From G036327475 sp036327475 (GTDB lineage: Bacteria > Pseudomonadota > Gammaproteobacteria > Enterobacterales > Enterobacteriaceae), in contig NZ_CP132913.1 in assembly GCF_036327475.1 (NCBI RefSeq), forward strand, positions 62,001 through 126,000: a stretch of DNA of 64,000 nt, in the 5' to 3' direction. This document shows positions 1-9,558 of the stretch, in pieces. The first letter of the stretch is position 1. Each line of letters opens with the position of its first letter. The position numbers were made by a program, and so were the translations under genes. The notes under the pieces are model-generated. The model did not search any database. It was given only the letters and a program-made list of their open reading frames with translations, and was not told the DNA's origin.

Positions 1-639
1 ACCTTTGGCTTCGCCTCGCTACTGCCGCTAGCCAAGCTGGCGCTGTTGGTATACGGCGCCATTATCTTTTTTGCCCTGGTGGTGCTGGGGACCGTGGCGC
101 GGCTCTGCCGGTTGCGTATTTGGACGCTTATCTGCATTTTGAGGGAAGAGTTGATTCTGGCCTTTTCCACTGCCAGTTCAGAAAGTGTGTTGCCGCGCAT
201 TATCGAAAAAATGGAGGCGTACGGCGCACCTGAGGCGATTACCAGCTTCGTGGTGCCGACGGGGTATTCGTTCAACCTGGACGGGTCGACGCTGTATCAG
301 AGTATCGCCGCCATTTTCATCGCGCAGCTGTACGGCATTGAACTATCCATTGGCCAGGAAGCAGTGCTAGTGCTGACGCTAATGGTTACCTCCAAAGGGA
401 TTGCCGGTGTACCAGGCGTATCCTTTGTGGTGCTGCTAGCGACGCTTGGCAGCGTGGGCATTCCGCTAGAGGGGCTAGCGTTTATTGCCGGCGTCGACCG
501 GATCCTGGATATGGCGCGTACTGCGCTTAATGTTGTAGGGAATGCGCTGGCGGTGCTGGTGATCTCAAAATGGGAAAATCAATACGACAGCGTGCAGGCG
601 CTGGTGTATGAGAAAGAGATGTTGACAACCAAAGACTGA
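1..639 (+). CDS. gltP: Glutamate/aspartate:proton symporter GltP (3' part)
   Basis: The reading frame is already open at base 1, so the gene starts before the window; about 212 C-terminal residues are present. The family (DAACS/SLC1) imports glutamate and aspartate with protons across the inner membrane. The sequence shows the hallmark re-entrant loop motifs: the serine-rich AFSTASSESVLPRI segment (HP1), then SFVVPTGYSFNLDGS (TM7, with the NMDGT-like NLDGS), GIAGVPGVSFVVL (HP2) and the terminal GVDRILDMARTALNVVGNA helix, all in the order expected. Nothing in the visible part is broken. In E. coli gltP is not next to nrdG, so the neighbourhood is rearranged here. Confidence 0.95.
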   Translation, partial: TFGFASLLPLAKLALLVYGAIIFFALVVLGTVARLCRLRIWTLICILREELILAFSTASSESVLPRIIEKMEAYGAPEAITSFVVPTGYSFNLDGSTLYQSIAAIFIAQLYGIELSIGQEAVLVLTLMVTSKGIAGVPGVSFVVLLATLGSVGIPLEGLAFIAGVDRILDMARTALNVVGNALAVLVISKWENQYDSVQALVYEKEMLTTKD

Positions 640-653
640 TTGTACGCGTCTTC

Positions 654-678
654 CCGATAGCGCCCATGGCGCTATCGG
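654..678. terminator. Hairpin after gltP, probable terminator
   Basis: An 11-bp perfect inverted repeat (654-664 with 668-678, arms CCGATAGCGCC/GGCGCTATCGG) with a 3-nt loop lies 15 nt after the gltP stop. There is no clean U tract behind it, so it may act with Rho or merely shield the mRNA 3' end. Confidence 0.5.
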
Positions 679-734
679 CGGGGGGATGGCGGTACTAAGT
701 AGAGATCACAAACAGCCAGATGTTAATGACATTA

Positions 735-1100
735 TGACGTTTTGTAGATCGATGAAGTGTCAAGGTGGTGACCCACGCGGCCAAAGTGGAGTAAAACCGC
801 GGATCGACCCAGAGGTGCGTTGACGCCATCAGCCGCGGCGGTGCAACAGCTTGTACAGCGCCAAAATGACCAGCATCGACAACAGCGGCGCGTACCAGAT
901 CGATATCCACACCGGTATAGCGCCCGCCCTTCAAGCGCTCCGCTAGCGCCGGCGATCATCTGACTAAAAGGGTAATTAAGCCGCAAGGTGTTTTGGTTGT
1001 AGCATCCCGGATTTGACTCACCAGCCGGGGACGAACAGCGTACAGCGCGTACCTGGGCCATTGATGACATCTACCGAGTAGTACTCTGATGGTAATTCAT
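735..1100 (-). pseudogene. nrdG: Anaerobic RNR activase NrdG, degraded
   Basis: The start MNYHQ is intact at 1100 and lies 7 nt beyond the nrdD stop, as in the normal nrdDG operon. After about nine residues a single-base shift brings in a stop; the adjacent frame then reads VDVINGPGTRCTLFV, and another frame gives the GCYNQ-type remnant of the radical-SAM region (family motif CxxCPGCYN). Further downstream the frames alternate and the end resembles the WRGSSNQVVH tail only loosely. NrdG would use SAM and a 4Fe-4S cluster to install the glycyl radical on NrdD. With several frameshifts it cannot be functional. The 3' boundary is approximate. Confidence 0.82.
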
Positions 1101-1106
1101 CGCTCA

Positions 1107-2697
1107 TTAACCCAGCTTGCCGGTCGAGAGATGCTTGACGCGCCGTTTGGCTTCCTCTTGTTTGCCGGTGTTAAACGACTGCACATCCGGACTGTCAAGA
1201 TAACCGCAGACCCGCCGGATCATCGACATGCGCGACGGGTTATGGTTGCCGCATTACGAGCAGGTCAAGCCTTTACTGGTGCAGGCGAATTCGCCGGTAA
1301 AACCGTACTCGTAACATTCATCGATAGGAGTATTGGTAGCAGCAGTAAGGCACGCAGTGATAGCTGTGGTCAAAAACATCTTCCAGCGCGCGGATTATGT
1401 TGCAGATTAGCAAATAAAGCCGCCGCTCGCCAGCGAAGGATATGACGCTTCGAAATCCAACATATCGCAGGAATTCACTTTTTAACGTCCAGATGGAAAC
1501 TGTTGGTGCAATACCCCTCATCGGTCACGCCGTCGATAATACCGAACTCGGCGGAGTCCAGGCGGCAAAAACGGTCGCACAGGTTTTCGCTCGGCGTACT
1601 GGTAGATGCTGAAACCATAACCGGTTTTCGGTTGCTGCCTGCAACCACCGTGCGACGTCGCCAGCGCTCTCTCCCGCTGGTAGACGCTGTCGTAAAACGC
1701 GGGTGCGGTTGCTAAATGGCGCATTAATGGTTTTGTGAATGCCAATATAGCCCAGCGAAATGGTGGCGCGACCAGCGCTTTCACGCCATCCAGTCGAGCA
1801 TACGTGTCATCAATACTTTTAGTCAGCTGCCGCTGCCCGTCCAGTAATGTCCAGAAGCGCGCTTTTTGATTCAGCTTACAGCGCAATGCGCGACAAATTG
1901 AGGCTGATGACGCCAAGATTATTGTGGCCATCGTAGACAAGTTGGCCATTTCTCTCATAAGCACCGAGGAAACTGCGGCAACCCATCGGCGTTTTAAACG
2001 ATCCGGTAACCTTCAACACCTGATTATAATTGAGTATGTCGAGGTACATCCTTTTAGTGATGAGAATTTATGATTGACACCGTCGTGAATCGCGAACACC
2101 AACTTGGGGAACATTGCGGTTTTCCGGTTTTTACCCAAACCAGCGATGCGGTTGCGCAATATGGACTGCTGAATCAGTCGCGATTCCGCGTTAGTGCCCG
2201 GTCCAGAAGTTGAAGGTGACGAACGGTGTCTGGCCATTGGCGGTGTTTAGAGTATTGATCTCATATTCTAGCAACCGGAAAGCATCAAAACATTCTTTTT
2301 CGGTATGGGAGCGGGCATAGTCTTCCACATCCGCAATATGCCATTCACCGGCGGTGTTGCGGTGCTTGTCACGACTGGTGGTGACATGGGGTACCAGGAT
2401 TTCATCTATCCGATCAGTGATGGTGCCGCCGTAAATATGGCGGGCGCCCTGGGCGATAATTCGCGCGGCGACCGTGGTGGAGACAGCTGCGTGAGGGTTT
2501 TATAAAGACCCGTTAAGCTGATTTTCCACCGCGCCCTGGATATCGCGGATATTCACATGGGAGCGGGACGCATCGCGTAATAATCCGCGTCGTCTACTAC
2601 TCCTGGCGTTTGTGCAGCATGCAAAATCGCCTGGAAATACACTGTTCATCGAAATTGACCTGATATCCCTCCCGCTTGATCACTACCGGTTGCATGA
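1107..2697 (-). pseudogene. nrdD: Anaerobic ribonucleoside-triphosphate reductase NrdD, degraded
   Basis: Fragments align in order with NrdD: an N-terminal MQPVVIKREGYQVNF piece starting near 2697, then HIYGGTITDRIDEI, YEINTLNTANGQTPFVTF, ESRLIQQSILRNRIAGLGKNRK and FPKLVFAIHDGVNHK, TGYGFSIYQ, and the C-terminal ALEDVFDHSYH, RRVCGYLDSPD and KRRVKHLSTGKLG ending at a natural stop at 1107. Frames change repeatedly and roughly 90-100 residues are missing between the N-terminal cone region and HIYGG. The RVCGY glycyl-radical segment is still readable. Family role: reduction of rNTPs without oxygen. Its loss, with nrdG and grcA, points to a lineage that no longer grows anaerobically by this route. 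Confidence 0.93.
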
Positions 2698-3758
2698 TGT
2701 GACTCCTTCTATGCCGAAAGAGGTTAAATGCCGCGCCTGCGGGCAGCGCTTGAAAAAGAAATTGCTCATGTTGCCAAAGTCAGCTTACGCCACCACGGAG
2801 CGTTTACGCGTACAAACCACGCATGCCGGCTAGGAACGCGCTGCGACGAAGCGGCTGATTATCGGCAGTGTGCGCACTGCATCGCATGGCACTATATGTA
2901 GTTTTTGAAAAGCATCGCAACAATCGCACTAAAATTGACTTTGCGCAATAAAGTTTATGTTTGGATAAATTGCTAGTCAGCGCAATTTTACCCGTCCACG
3001 CGGTAGCACTTGAAATAGCTAGGAAAAGGGAGGTAGGCGGATTTTGCCACTTTCCGGCAGCAAATTTGGACTTGACAGCGGTGATAAATCTGCGGCGCGT
3101 TGCGGCAACGCCGCCCCGTACCTGGGCAGCGGCAATGGGTGATAAAGAGAAAGAAGCCTTGCTAGCGATTAAGGCTGTGCCGAGGTGATCCTACGTCGAG
3201 GCGACGCCGGTTAATCTGCCGGGTGATGGCGTCGTAGGTTTGCTCATGCTTAATTTGCCCGCCATGCGCTCAAGGGAAACGCGCTTTAACAGTTCGGCAG
3301 TGATGGAGCGTCTTGCTTCTCGTTGTTAAACACCATCGCGAAACTCCGTGAACGGCTGTGATTACACCAATGTCATGATGAAATTTGCCTCCGATTCATG
3401 CTGACAGGCAGGAAATAAAGGGTATCGTCCAGTATCATGGCTTGCCATTCATAGGCACCACCTTTATGAAATTAAATAACTTGTAGAAGTCTGAGATAGC
3501 TACTTTCCAGTATGCAAAGGTATAGGCGCCGGCGCTAACTACAGAGAACAGAGAAACGCGGCTTTCTTCGATAGATAACATTGTCCGGGTATCGAGTCTA
3601 TCCCTATGAGCGATATCCTCGCCGATCTCTTTCTGTGTGACGATCATGACACAGTTTGCACGGCTCCTGCCTTTCGTCACATCGAAGCTTTTGAGCAGCG
3701 GAAGACGATGTCAATTTCAAGATCCACACGCTCTCCTAGGCCATTTGTCAGTAGGCCG
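2698..3758. other. Decayed intergenic stretch upstream of dead nrdD
   Basis: The first 260 bases should hold the old nrdD leader and promoter, including a possible NrdR-box relic at 2889-2902. Beyond about 2960 I see only short open frames on both strands that do not match a family I know. In E. coli the trehalose genes and mgtA occupy this interval; I could not find recognisable pieces of them. A minus-strand stretch around 3435-3680 (containing YTFAYWKVAISDFYKLFNF) reads like protein but I cannot name it. Confidence 0.4.
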
Positions 3759-4145
3759 TCAACCCCTCATGGACAGCTCCATGACATTTGAACAATTATG
3801 CTGCACGCTGGAGCCAGACGTAATGCGCACTGCAATCAGATCGCGATGGCGGAGGTACGAGTCGACATTGGCGACCAGAAACTGATCGTGAAAACCGATG
3901 GTGAACTCCGGCATCAAGGCTTCAAGACTGGCAAGGACATCACGATCTTGCGAGTCATCCTTAACGGCTACCGGCAGGACAACAAGGTAAGCTTCGACGA
4001 CAGTACCCAAATGCTGCATGGCATCGATCTTATAGCAAGCGGCTCGACCAACCCGGGTGCGTCTCGCCGCTACGCTTGCCGCAGCAATTTTTGCACCACC
4101 GAAGTCTTGAAGAGCATTGCTATCCAGCTTGAGCATCCACGACGC
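3759..4145 (-). other. Unidentified decayed coding remnant
   Basis: A minus-strand open frame here overlaps the end of the degraded hydrolase upstream. Its predicted product shows no motif I can name, and the plus strand is open as well, so direction is uncertain. It could be the tail of the alpha/beta hydrolase, another gene of the same island, or chance. I do not assign a function. Confidence 0.25.
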
Positions 4146-4440
4146 TATTCTAACTGCCTGAGCAGAATCCATTTGGAAATATCGAAGTTGACTTTTCCGG
4201 TCAGTGCGTCCAATCCCTTATGCCCTTGGAAATTACTTTTCGCAGGCAGATTGGCGCTCTGTAAACAATCCCAGTTCGGCATTGACGACCCAATGGAGTT
4301 ACCCAATAATAACCATGGCCCAGGATCGCCAGACAGCACTGCGTCCAAGTCGAGGATAGAGAAACACCTTAGTCCACTCGGGTGGCGCGACAAAGGCGCA
4401 TCCGGGCTCTTCTTGCACGTATGCGGCATTAATTTCAAGG
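4145..4440 (-). pseudogene. Alpha/beta-hydrolase relic, resembling 3-oxoadipate enol-lactonase
   Basis: The minus-strand frame contains DLDAVLSGDPGPWLLLGNSIGSSMPNWD followed after a short gap by QGHKGLDALTGKVNFD (written here in two parts). These correspond to the strand-beta3/oxyanion segment (L-x-L-x-NS-G-T-x-x-x-x-W-D) and the RGHG-SD-AP-G-Y-FD segment of PcaD-like hydrolases. The expected 25 or so residues between the two are shortened, the R of RGHG is Q, and the nucleophile elbow and the rest of the fold are absent, so it is dead. The family hydrolyses an enol-lactone in aromatic catabolism; substrate here cannot be inferred. It has no counterpart at this place in E. coli, which suggests acquired DNA. 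Confidence 0.5.
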
Positions 4441-4900
4441 CTCAGCACATGCCGCACTGCATGGAAATGTGCAACGACGGCATCAAGGGAAGCGCCTTTG
4501 TCACAGGTGGAATTGCGAGACGTTCCGCTCTTTTTGCCGGCCATGGTCAGCACATTCTTTCCAGACCGTCCACTGCCAGACCGTCCAGGGTACCCGCCTT
4601 ATTACCCCAACTGACTGCATCTGTCATTACAGTGCGCTGAGATAATGAGGTAACCTTGTGGCGACGGTTCAGCAAAAATGATTTCGGCAATATGGTTTTG
4701 GCAACGTTACGCGCTTCAATTTCATCAACGGGCAAGTTCCTTTCCTGCAGGAAGGAGACAATATCGTCAGTATTTCCCTCACTAGCAATGATTTGTCGCA
4801 GGTCACGCGACGTCCGGAAGTCGGCGGTATGGCCCTGCACACGAAATCGTGTGCATCATGTTCAGCCGGCTCGTATGGGCGAACGGATCGCTACTTTCTC
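4299..4900 (-). pseudogene. Unidentified decayed protein, two frames
   Basis: Two overlapping minus-strand frames join into one plausible protein by a single shift near 4550: NLPVDEIEARNVAKTILPKS, RTVMTDAVSWGNKAGTLDGL, then LERMLTMAGKKSGTSRN and LEINAAYVQEEPGCAFVAPP. The reading is fluent enough to have been coding, but I do not recognise the family. A 12-nt sequence repeated with period 15 (4561-4590) duplicates five residues in frame (DGLAVDGL). It runs in the same direction as the hydrolase relic below it, so both may have been one operon of acquired origin. Confidence 0.4.
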
Positions 4901-5408
4901 ATAGACAACACAATGAGGTGGTGACCGAGATCATAGATCTTCTGACGCGCCGACTTAAGATGATTACGGTTGACGGATGCTCGCAACGTTGATATCAACG
5001 TTCAAGCTCGGCAAGATCGATGCCGTTGGCCGAGTTACCCGTGTCAAATCAATAACGCTCCATGAGATGGGGGTAAATGTGTGCTCAAAATAGATCCCGA
5101 CCGCCTTGCCGTTACTCATATAACGCCGGCTCATCACACTTCAGGTCAATTTTATCGGCGAACACGGGTTTCCATCAACATTGTCATTGTCGCGACCTGC
5201 AACATACCATATAGCGCACTGTTACTCTATCTCGTTTCGCGCCTTCCCGCGACCCCTGGATTGGTTGGACTCCACCTTTACCCACTCTATCTGCGCGAGC
5301 CTTTCGGCATGTGGCAGGGCGTCTTTCTTGTCATCGGTAACGATGGCGCCTGAGCCACAGTGGAGGGAGCTTGATGACGCCGGCAGGCAACGCCTGCCGG
5401 CGCTGCGC
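4901..5408. other. Unreadable stretch between acquired relic and ridA
   Basis: Only short frames. A minus-strand reading (AVGIYFEHTFTPISWSVIDL and SARQKIYDLGHHLIVL) looks like continuing decayed coding sequence from the same unknown island, interrupted by stops. I cannot assign it. The last bases before 5409 are the immediate downstream region of ridA and hold a GC-rich inverted repeat (gccggcaggc/gcctgccggc) that may have terminated ridA. Confidence 0.3.
5376..5401. terminator. Hairpin after ridA, probable terminator
   Basis: Just past the ridA stop (ridA is on the minus strand and ends at 5409) the plus strand reads cgccggcaggc-aac-gcctgccggcg, a perfect 11-bp stem with a short loop. No strong T run follows on the ridA side, so termination efficiency is uncertain. 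Confidence 0.5.
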
Positions 5409-5795
5409 CTAGCGGCGTACGGCAATAGCTTCAATCTCGATTTTCACGTCTTTCGGCAGCCGTGTAACTTCCACGCATGAGCGGGCCGGAAACGGTGCGT
5501 TATGTTCGGTAAAAAAGGCTTCATAGTTGGCGTTAATCGTCGCAAAATCGTCAAGATCTTTGACAAACACCGTTGTTTTTACGATGTCCGCAACCTGTAA
5601 ACCCGCCGCTTCGACGATAGCTTTGACATTCTCCAGCGACTGGCGCGCCTGATTGGCAACCGCTTCCGCTATCTGGCCACTCTTCGGGCACACTGGGATC
5701 TGACCGGAGGTAAGGATCATATTACCGAGATCGACCGCCTGCACATAGGGACCAATGGCTGCAGGTGCGTTTCTCGTATTTATTACGCGGGTCAT
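5409..5795 (-). CDS. ridA: 2-iminobutanoate/2-iminopropanoate deaminase RidA
   Basis: The product is 128 residues, the usual length of the RidA/YjgF/UK114 family. It hydrolyses reactive enamine/imine intermediates released by PLP-dependent dehydratases, protecting PLP enzymes in the cytoplasm. I chose the ATG at 5795 (MTRVINTRNAPAAIGPY), which follows an AGGAG; the longer frame upstream lacks homology. Key family features are seen: GPYVQAV, the SGQIP segment, TTVFVKDLDDFATINANY, and the C-terminal ARSCVEVTRLPKDVKIEIEA with the conserved Arg that binds the substrate carboxylate. It stands next to dead pyrI-pyrB as in E. coli, and is the only intact gene between gltP and valS. Confidence 0.95.
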   Translation of the reverse strand: MTRVINTRNAPAAIGPYVQAVDLGNMILTSGQIPVCPKSGQIAEAVANQARQSLENVKAIVEAAGLQVADIVKTTVFVKDLDDFATINANYEAFFTEHNAPFPARSCVEVTRLPKDVKIEIEAIAVRR

Positions 5796-6004
5796 GATTA
5801 CTCCTGATGATTGCACATTAAGCAAAATAGCGATACCGTCTAGCATAGGTCATAGACCGGCCGCTGCGAAGGGATCAGGCGCCTTGAATCACTGGTTGGT
5901 GTTCAATTCTTTCTCGCAATATTTGCACTATAAGTGCACCTGCTGACTACGGACCTTGACGCAAAACCGGGGGCGACTGGCTCGCTGGCGGTTAATATAA
6001 TTAC

Positions 6005-6306
6005 TGCTTGGGCGGGTGAGCACCCATCTACACGTTCCGGAAATTGCAGCGTCTGTTACGCACCACATCGTAATTATCAATATGGTTGACCGTGGCGTGC
6101 GGCACATAGATGGCGAGCTGGTTGGCTTACTTTTTAGTCACAAAGACATTTTCCAGCTTGATTAGATCCTTTTGCTTTGTTGGTTGGACGGCTGCATCGC
6201 GATGGCAGTCAGCTTAAACAGGCTCAACAATTTCCAGCTACCTACGCCGGGATATGGTCGATGACCGTGCCGCGGCGTATCGCTTCGACTTGTAGTTTAT
6301 TATCAT
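6005..6306 (-). pseudogene. pyrI: Aspartate carbamoyltransferase regulatory chain PyrI, degraded
   Basis: From an ATG at 6306 one missing base puts the start out of frame; the next frame reads NKLQVEAIRRGTVIDHIPA, then a stop, then KLLSLFKLTAIAMQPSN, and later LAIYVPHATVNHIDNYDVV, all PyrI segments of the nucleotide-binding domain. The C-terminal zinc domain (four Cys) is not readable. PyrI would confer CTP/ATP control on PyrB. It lies directly downstream of dead pyrB as in the usual pyrBI operon. Confidence 0.9.
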
Positions 6307-6315
6307 GCTGTCATA

Positions 6316-6835
6316 GGTGATTCCCCCTTGCTGTTCCGTGTCGTCGCCGGTGGTCATAATCCTCGTCAGGCTGTCACAAGCGGCTATCGGCCCACACTGT
6401 GCCGGCGAGCTGGCGAAAAGCATAGGCAGCGCAGCACCAACGATCGGCTGTGCTGCCGTCATCGTACTGCACCCTGCCATGGATGTGCAGGGTGCAGGAA
6501 GGCATCGCCAACATCTAAAATAGAAGTTGTCGTCGAATTTGGCCAGCGCTTGGGTTAGTGAGTGCACGGTGCGGCCGTATTTCAGAGCGCCCACCATAGC
6601 GACGCTGAGATGATCTAAACGACCATGAGTTTCTTGAATGGTGAATAGATCGAAAAGCGTCCAGGTCAAATACTGCTTGGCGCCGTCGTCGGCGTTCAAA
6701 ATCGGCACCTATCAGGGAATTTAGTGGTGAGCTGAACTGCCCCTTCCTGCGGATAGTGCATCACGATGGCGTCGACATATGTGCTAATGCTGTGCATGAT
6801 GCCTCCCGGCAAATTACCAAGCACGCCGATGATTT
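6316..6835 (-). pseudogene. pyrB: Aspartate carbamoyltransferase catalytic chain PyrB, truncated and frameshifted
   Basis: Recognisable segments are ISTYVDAIVMHYPQEGA, PILNADDGAKQYLTWTLFDL, FTIQETHGRLDHLSVAMVGA and LKYGRTVHSLTQALAKFDDN. These cover roughly residues 120-220 of PyrB. The N-terminal third with the carbamoyl-phosphate site (STRTR) is gone, key residues in HPTQ are changed (KQYLTWT), and the C-terminal part (LP-R-VDE loop) is not readable. PyrB catalyses the committed step of pyrimidine synthesis, so this route is closed unless the host supplies pyrimidines for salvage. Confidence 0.93.
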
Positions 6836-6964
6836 TCTGCTTCAAGCCTAAACTTGTCCGACGGCAACGAAAAGGAACCGTTTAGTCGGCGCGGTAAAAT
6901 AACTGACGGATCGCTCTCACCGTTCACCCATTTCTTGCTCTACACTAAGTAACGGAACCGCGCC

Positions 6965-7252
6965 AGGCGCGCCGCGCTAAATATCATGCCAAATATCTTG
7001 ATACCCAGATTTTTCTGCCTGACACCGAATCGCAATGTTACAGCACGCTGACGGGCAAATCGGATACCGATCAGCCGGAAGAAAGAGATATCGCCTTTCT
7101 GCCGTCGGGTCAACATGAAAAACAGGTAGTGCTACAAGCTTGGGATTTCGTGGTATATTTCCCCCGTGAAGTGCATACGCCGTTGCGCGCGGTGGCAAGC
7201 CGACGACATTCGCAAGGCGGTGATAAAAATCGACGTGGCGCGGGCGATGTAA
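6965..7252 (+). pseudogene. tabA: YhcH/YjgK/YiaL family protein (TabA-like), truncated
   Basis: One frame reads AKYLDTQIFLPDTESQ, then EERDIAFLPSGQHEKQ and WDFVVYFPREVHTPLRAV, after which a one-base shift is needed to reach IRKAVIKIDVARAM and a stop at 7252. The HRxYxDIQ and FFPxDVHxP motifs of the DUF386 cupin family are thus present, but the first 70 or so residues are missing. In E. coli tabA lies between the pyrBI region and argI, which matches. A further 80 bases of open frame after the stop (SVTLTSAASKKGSPRILAEV) belong to nothing I know. Confidence 0.75.
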
Positions 7253-7355
7253 GCGTGACGCTGACCTCCGCCGCCAGCAAGAAAGGCAGTCCCCGAATTT
7301 TAGCGGAAGTCATTCGGCGTTTAAGCGAGCGCTAACTAACCGGATGACGGCTGTA

Positions 7356-8249
7356 TCACAGCGTCCCCGCCATGACGGCTTTGATGGTATGCAGGCGGTT
7401 TTCCGTCTGATCAAATACCACGCTGTGTGCGGACTCAAATACCTTGTCTGTCACTTCCATGCCGCTCGCTAAGCCGTAGTGTTTCACTATTTCCGAGGAT
7501 GGTTTGATCGTCATGGAACGCGGACAGACAGTGCAAAAAACTTCGCCGCATGGCCATATTGACCTGATAGGCGCCTAGAAGCGCGATGCGTCCTGCCATA
7601 CGCTTTTGTCCTCGCCCCATGGATACCCACAATCGGTATAGATAAAGTCCACCGCCTGCACGCCGGCGGTGATATCTTCGGTAAGGATAATCTCGCCGCT
7701 GTTTTGCTACGCCAATCGAAGGCGGATTGTCACCAGCTCTTGCCAGCAGGAGCTCGGCGCCACCAACCGCAAATCGATATCAGTTTACGCTATTGCGCGC
7801 ATCTCCGAGACATTTGATTAAAAGGTTTTTCCGTCAAATATTCCTGCATGGTCATTAAGTCAGCCAGTAATTGGATAGGATCGGTCGTAAGCCCGCTCCA
7901 TACTGGCACGCCGGCATGACGCGCCAGCGTTTCGACGATTCCTTGACCATAGCCGCGACATTGAATTCCGTCATACATACGGCTGAGTACCCGACTATCT
8001 GGCTGCCGCTCAGCCCCACATAGGTCACGCGTGCACTCTAACCAAAGGCGGCAACTTCGAAAGAGCAGCGGGTACAGGTCGAATCTTTTTCGAAGATAAG
8101 CGCAATATTTTTACCGGCCAGGCGCGGTGTCTCGCCGCTGGCGTGCTTCTGGCGCCTCAGGTCGGTGGTCAGCGTCAGTAACTGATTAATCTCGGCAGAG
8201 GTAAAATCCATTAACTTCAGAAATTTCGTTGAAATAACTGATTTATCAT
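7356..8249 (-). pseudogene. argI: Ornithine carbamoyltransferase ArgI, degraded
   Basis: The start ATG at 8249 (MINQLFQRNF) shifts frame after ten codons; the second frame gives FLKLMDFTSAEINQLL and GKNIALIFEKDSTCTRCSFE, in which the carbamoyl-phosphate motif STRTR has become STCTR. Later pieces are MYDGIQCRGYGQGIVETLAR, PVWSGLTTDPIQLLADLMTM (the FHPTQ motif has lost residues), FLHCLSAFHDDQT (HCLPAFHD changed to HCLSAFHD) and the C-terminal FDQTENRLHTIKAVMAGTL ending at 7356. Several frameshifts separate them. This removes the ornithine-to-citrulline step of arginine synthesis. Confidence 0.94.
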
Positions 8250-8332
8250 CCGTTTCTACATGAATACTTTGAGCCGGAGCCACATCCGTCGGTGTGTGAA
8301 AATAGCCCTCCTACGGGCTGACGGGCAGGGGT

Positions 8333-8757
8333 ATGGCATTTCTTGAAGAGCAACGCGATAGAGACGCGTCTGATTATTGCCGAACTGCTGGAAGACGGCA
8401 GCGATCCTAAGGTGCTTTATATCATCGAACATCATTTTTCCGCGGACAATTTTGACACCCTGGAGAAAGTCGCAGTATCAAATTGGGTTACGAGGTCACC
8501 GATGCCGCAGAGCTTACAGTGGAAGGCGGCGAAACGCTAATGTGTTGCGATGCGGTCAGTGAAGTCGCATTACAGGTGGAGCTTATCGATGCACAGGTAG
8601 AACAGCTCTTTACCCCGGCGCAGCACTTGGGGGGGTAAATTACGACAGCTGGGGCACGTATTTCGAGGATTCTCACGGAGAGGATGAAGAAGGCGATGAG
8701 TTTGCTCAAGACGATGACTCGGCGGATAGCGACGAGGTGACCGCCACACGCCATTAA
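8333..8757 (+). pseudogene. rraB: Regulator of RNase E activity B (RraB), frameshifted
   Basis: Start MAFLEEQRD at 8333 (short by a few residues compared with E. coli) shifts into ETRLIIAELLEDGSDP and HHFSADNFDTLEKVAV, shifts again into IKLGYEVTDAAELTVEGGE and LIDAQVEQLFTPAQH, hits a stop in a run of six G, and shifts a third time into NYDSWGTYFEDSHGEDEEGD with the acidic tail and a natural stop at 8757. Three shifts for an otherwise full-length gene indicate rather recent inactivation. RraB inhibits RNase E. Its divergent position beside argI matches E. coli. Confidence 0.9.
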
Positions 8758-8839
8758 TTGCCACCACCTCTGACCACGAAGGTCAGCTGAAGGATGACGC
8801 AAATAACGGCCGTCGCCGGCGCTATTCGCTCCTACCTAG

Positions 8840-9310
8840 ACGGTTTATAACGTTTTCAACATGGTGACTCCGCGGTCGACGACGTGGCCAGTATTGCCCG
8901 TTGTCAGCGATATGGCAAAAGCTCAACTGCTTACAGAGGGCAATAGTGCAAGGCGGTGGTTTCCAGATAATATTGGCGTGGAACCCAACTTGGGGGCAAA
9001 TGTCAGCGCGCTTGGCCAACTTCCAAGCTACTCCCCATCCATGCAGTGCGGGTAGGAAAATGCATTTTGCAGTTCGCAAACCTCTTCGTTTTCGCCGCTT
9101 CCGCCCGCCAGCTGCCCGTGCAACTCAATGACCCAATAAGCGCTGCGCGGCTGGCTGTAGAGCTCATAGAGATGATCGAGATTGGACCGGAAACGGCATA
9201 GCCTGTATCCGCCGTCAGGTAGAATGCGGCGAGAATCCGGCGGATCACCTGCGCGATGGCGTTATTGTCTGCTAGCGTTATCGGACGCACTCGTATGGCA
9301 TCTGCAGGGG
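8840..9310 (-). pseudogene. yjgM: GNAT acetyltransferase, YjgM-like, degraded
   Basis: Reading down the minus strand: IRVRPITLADNNAIAQVIR and LTADTGYAVSGP correspond to the N-terminal strand and helix of YjgM (VIRPITSADNAAIARVIR, LTADKGYTV). After a frame change the piece ICELQNAFSYPHCM and the later CTGH-like NTGHVVDRGVTML resemble the CELQKMYFLPA and TGHVDCEVRML parts. The acetyl-CoA loop (RGKG) is lost. Synteny rraB-yjgM-valS agrees with E. coli, where yjgN is also present; here 9311-9558 shows nothing readable except a short tandem duplication at 9342-9372. Confidence 0.72.
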
Positions 9311-9558
9311 TAATGGGCACGGTCGTGATCCGGACATAAATAAAGGCAGTTAAAAGCAAAGGCAGTTAAAGCAATAGCACCGCAATGCTTGGCGATGCAA
9401 CTGAAACCGCCGAGACGACCGGGCGATGCTCGGAGACGGCCGCCGCCTGACGGACGCGGTGACCGAGGAACGATCACTCGCCGGTGTTAGCGTGATGCCC
9501 TGGCGATAGCACCGTTGCCGACCGGGAGTCGCGCGCTTGCCGGCTAACGTCAGTGCGA

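Noticed and set aside
3798..4640. A 280-codon plus-strand ORF, the longest in the nrdD-ridA gap
   Set aside because: It is the antisense of the hydrolase relic and of the second decayed protein, which read far more like protein on the minus strand. The plus product has no family motif and changes composition along its length.
6978..7335. The tabA-like frame as an intact short protein
   Set aside because: It lacks the first half of the family domain and needs a shift to reach the conserved C-terminus.
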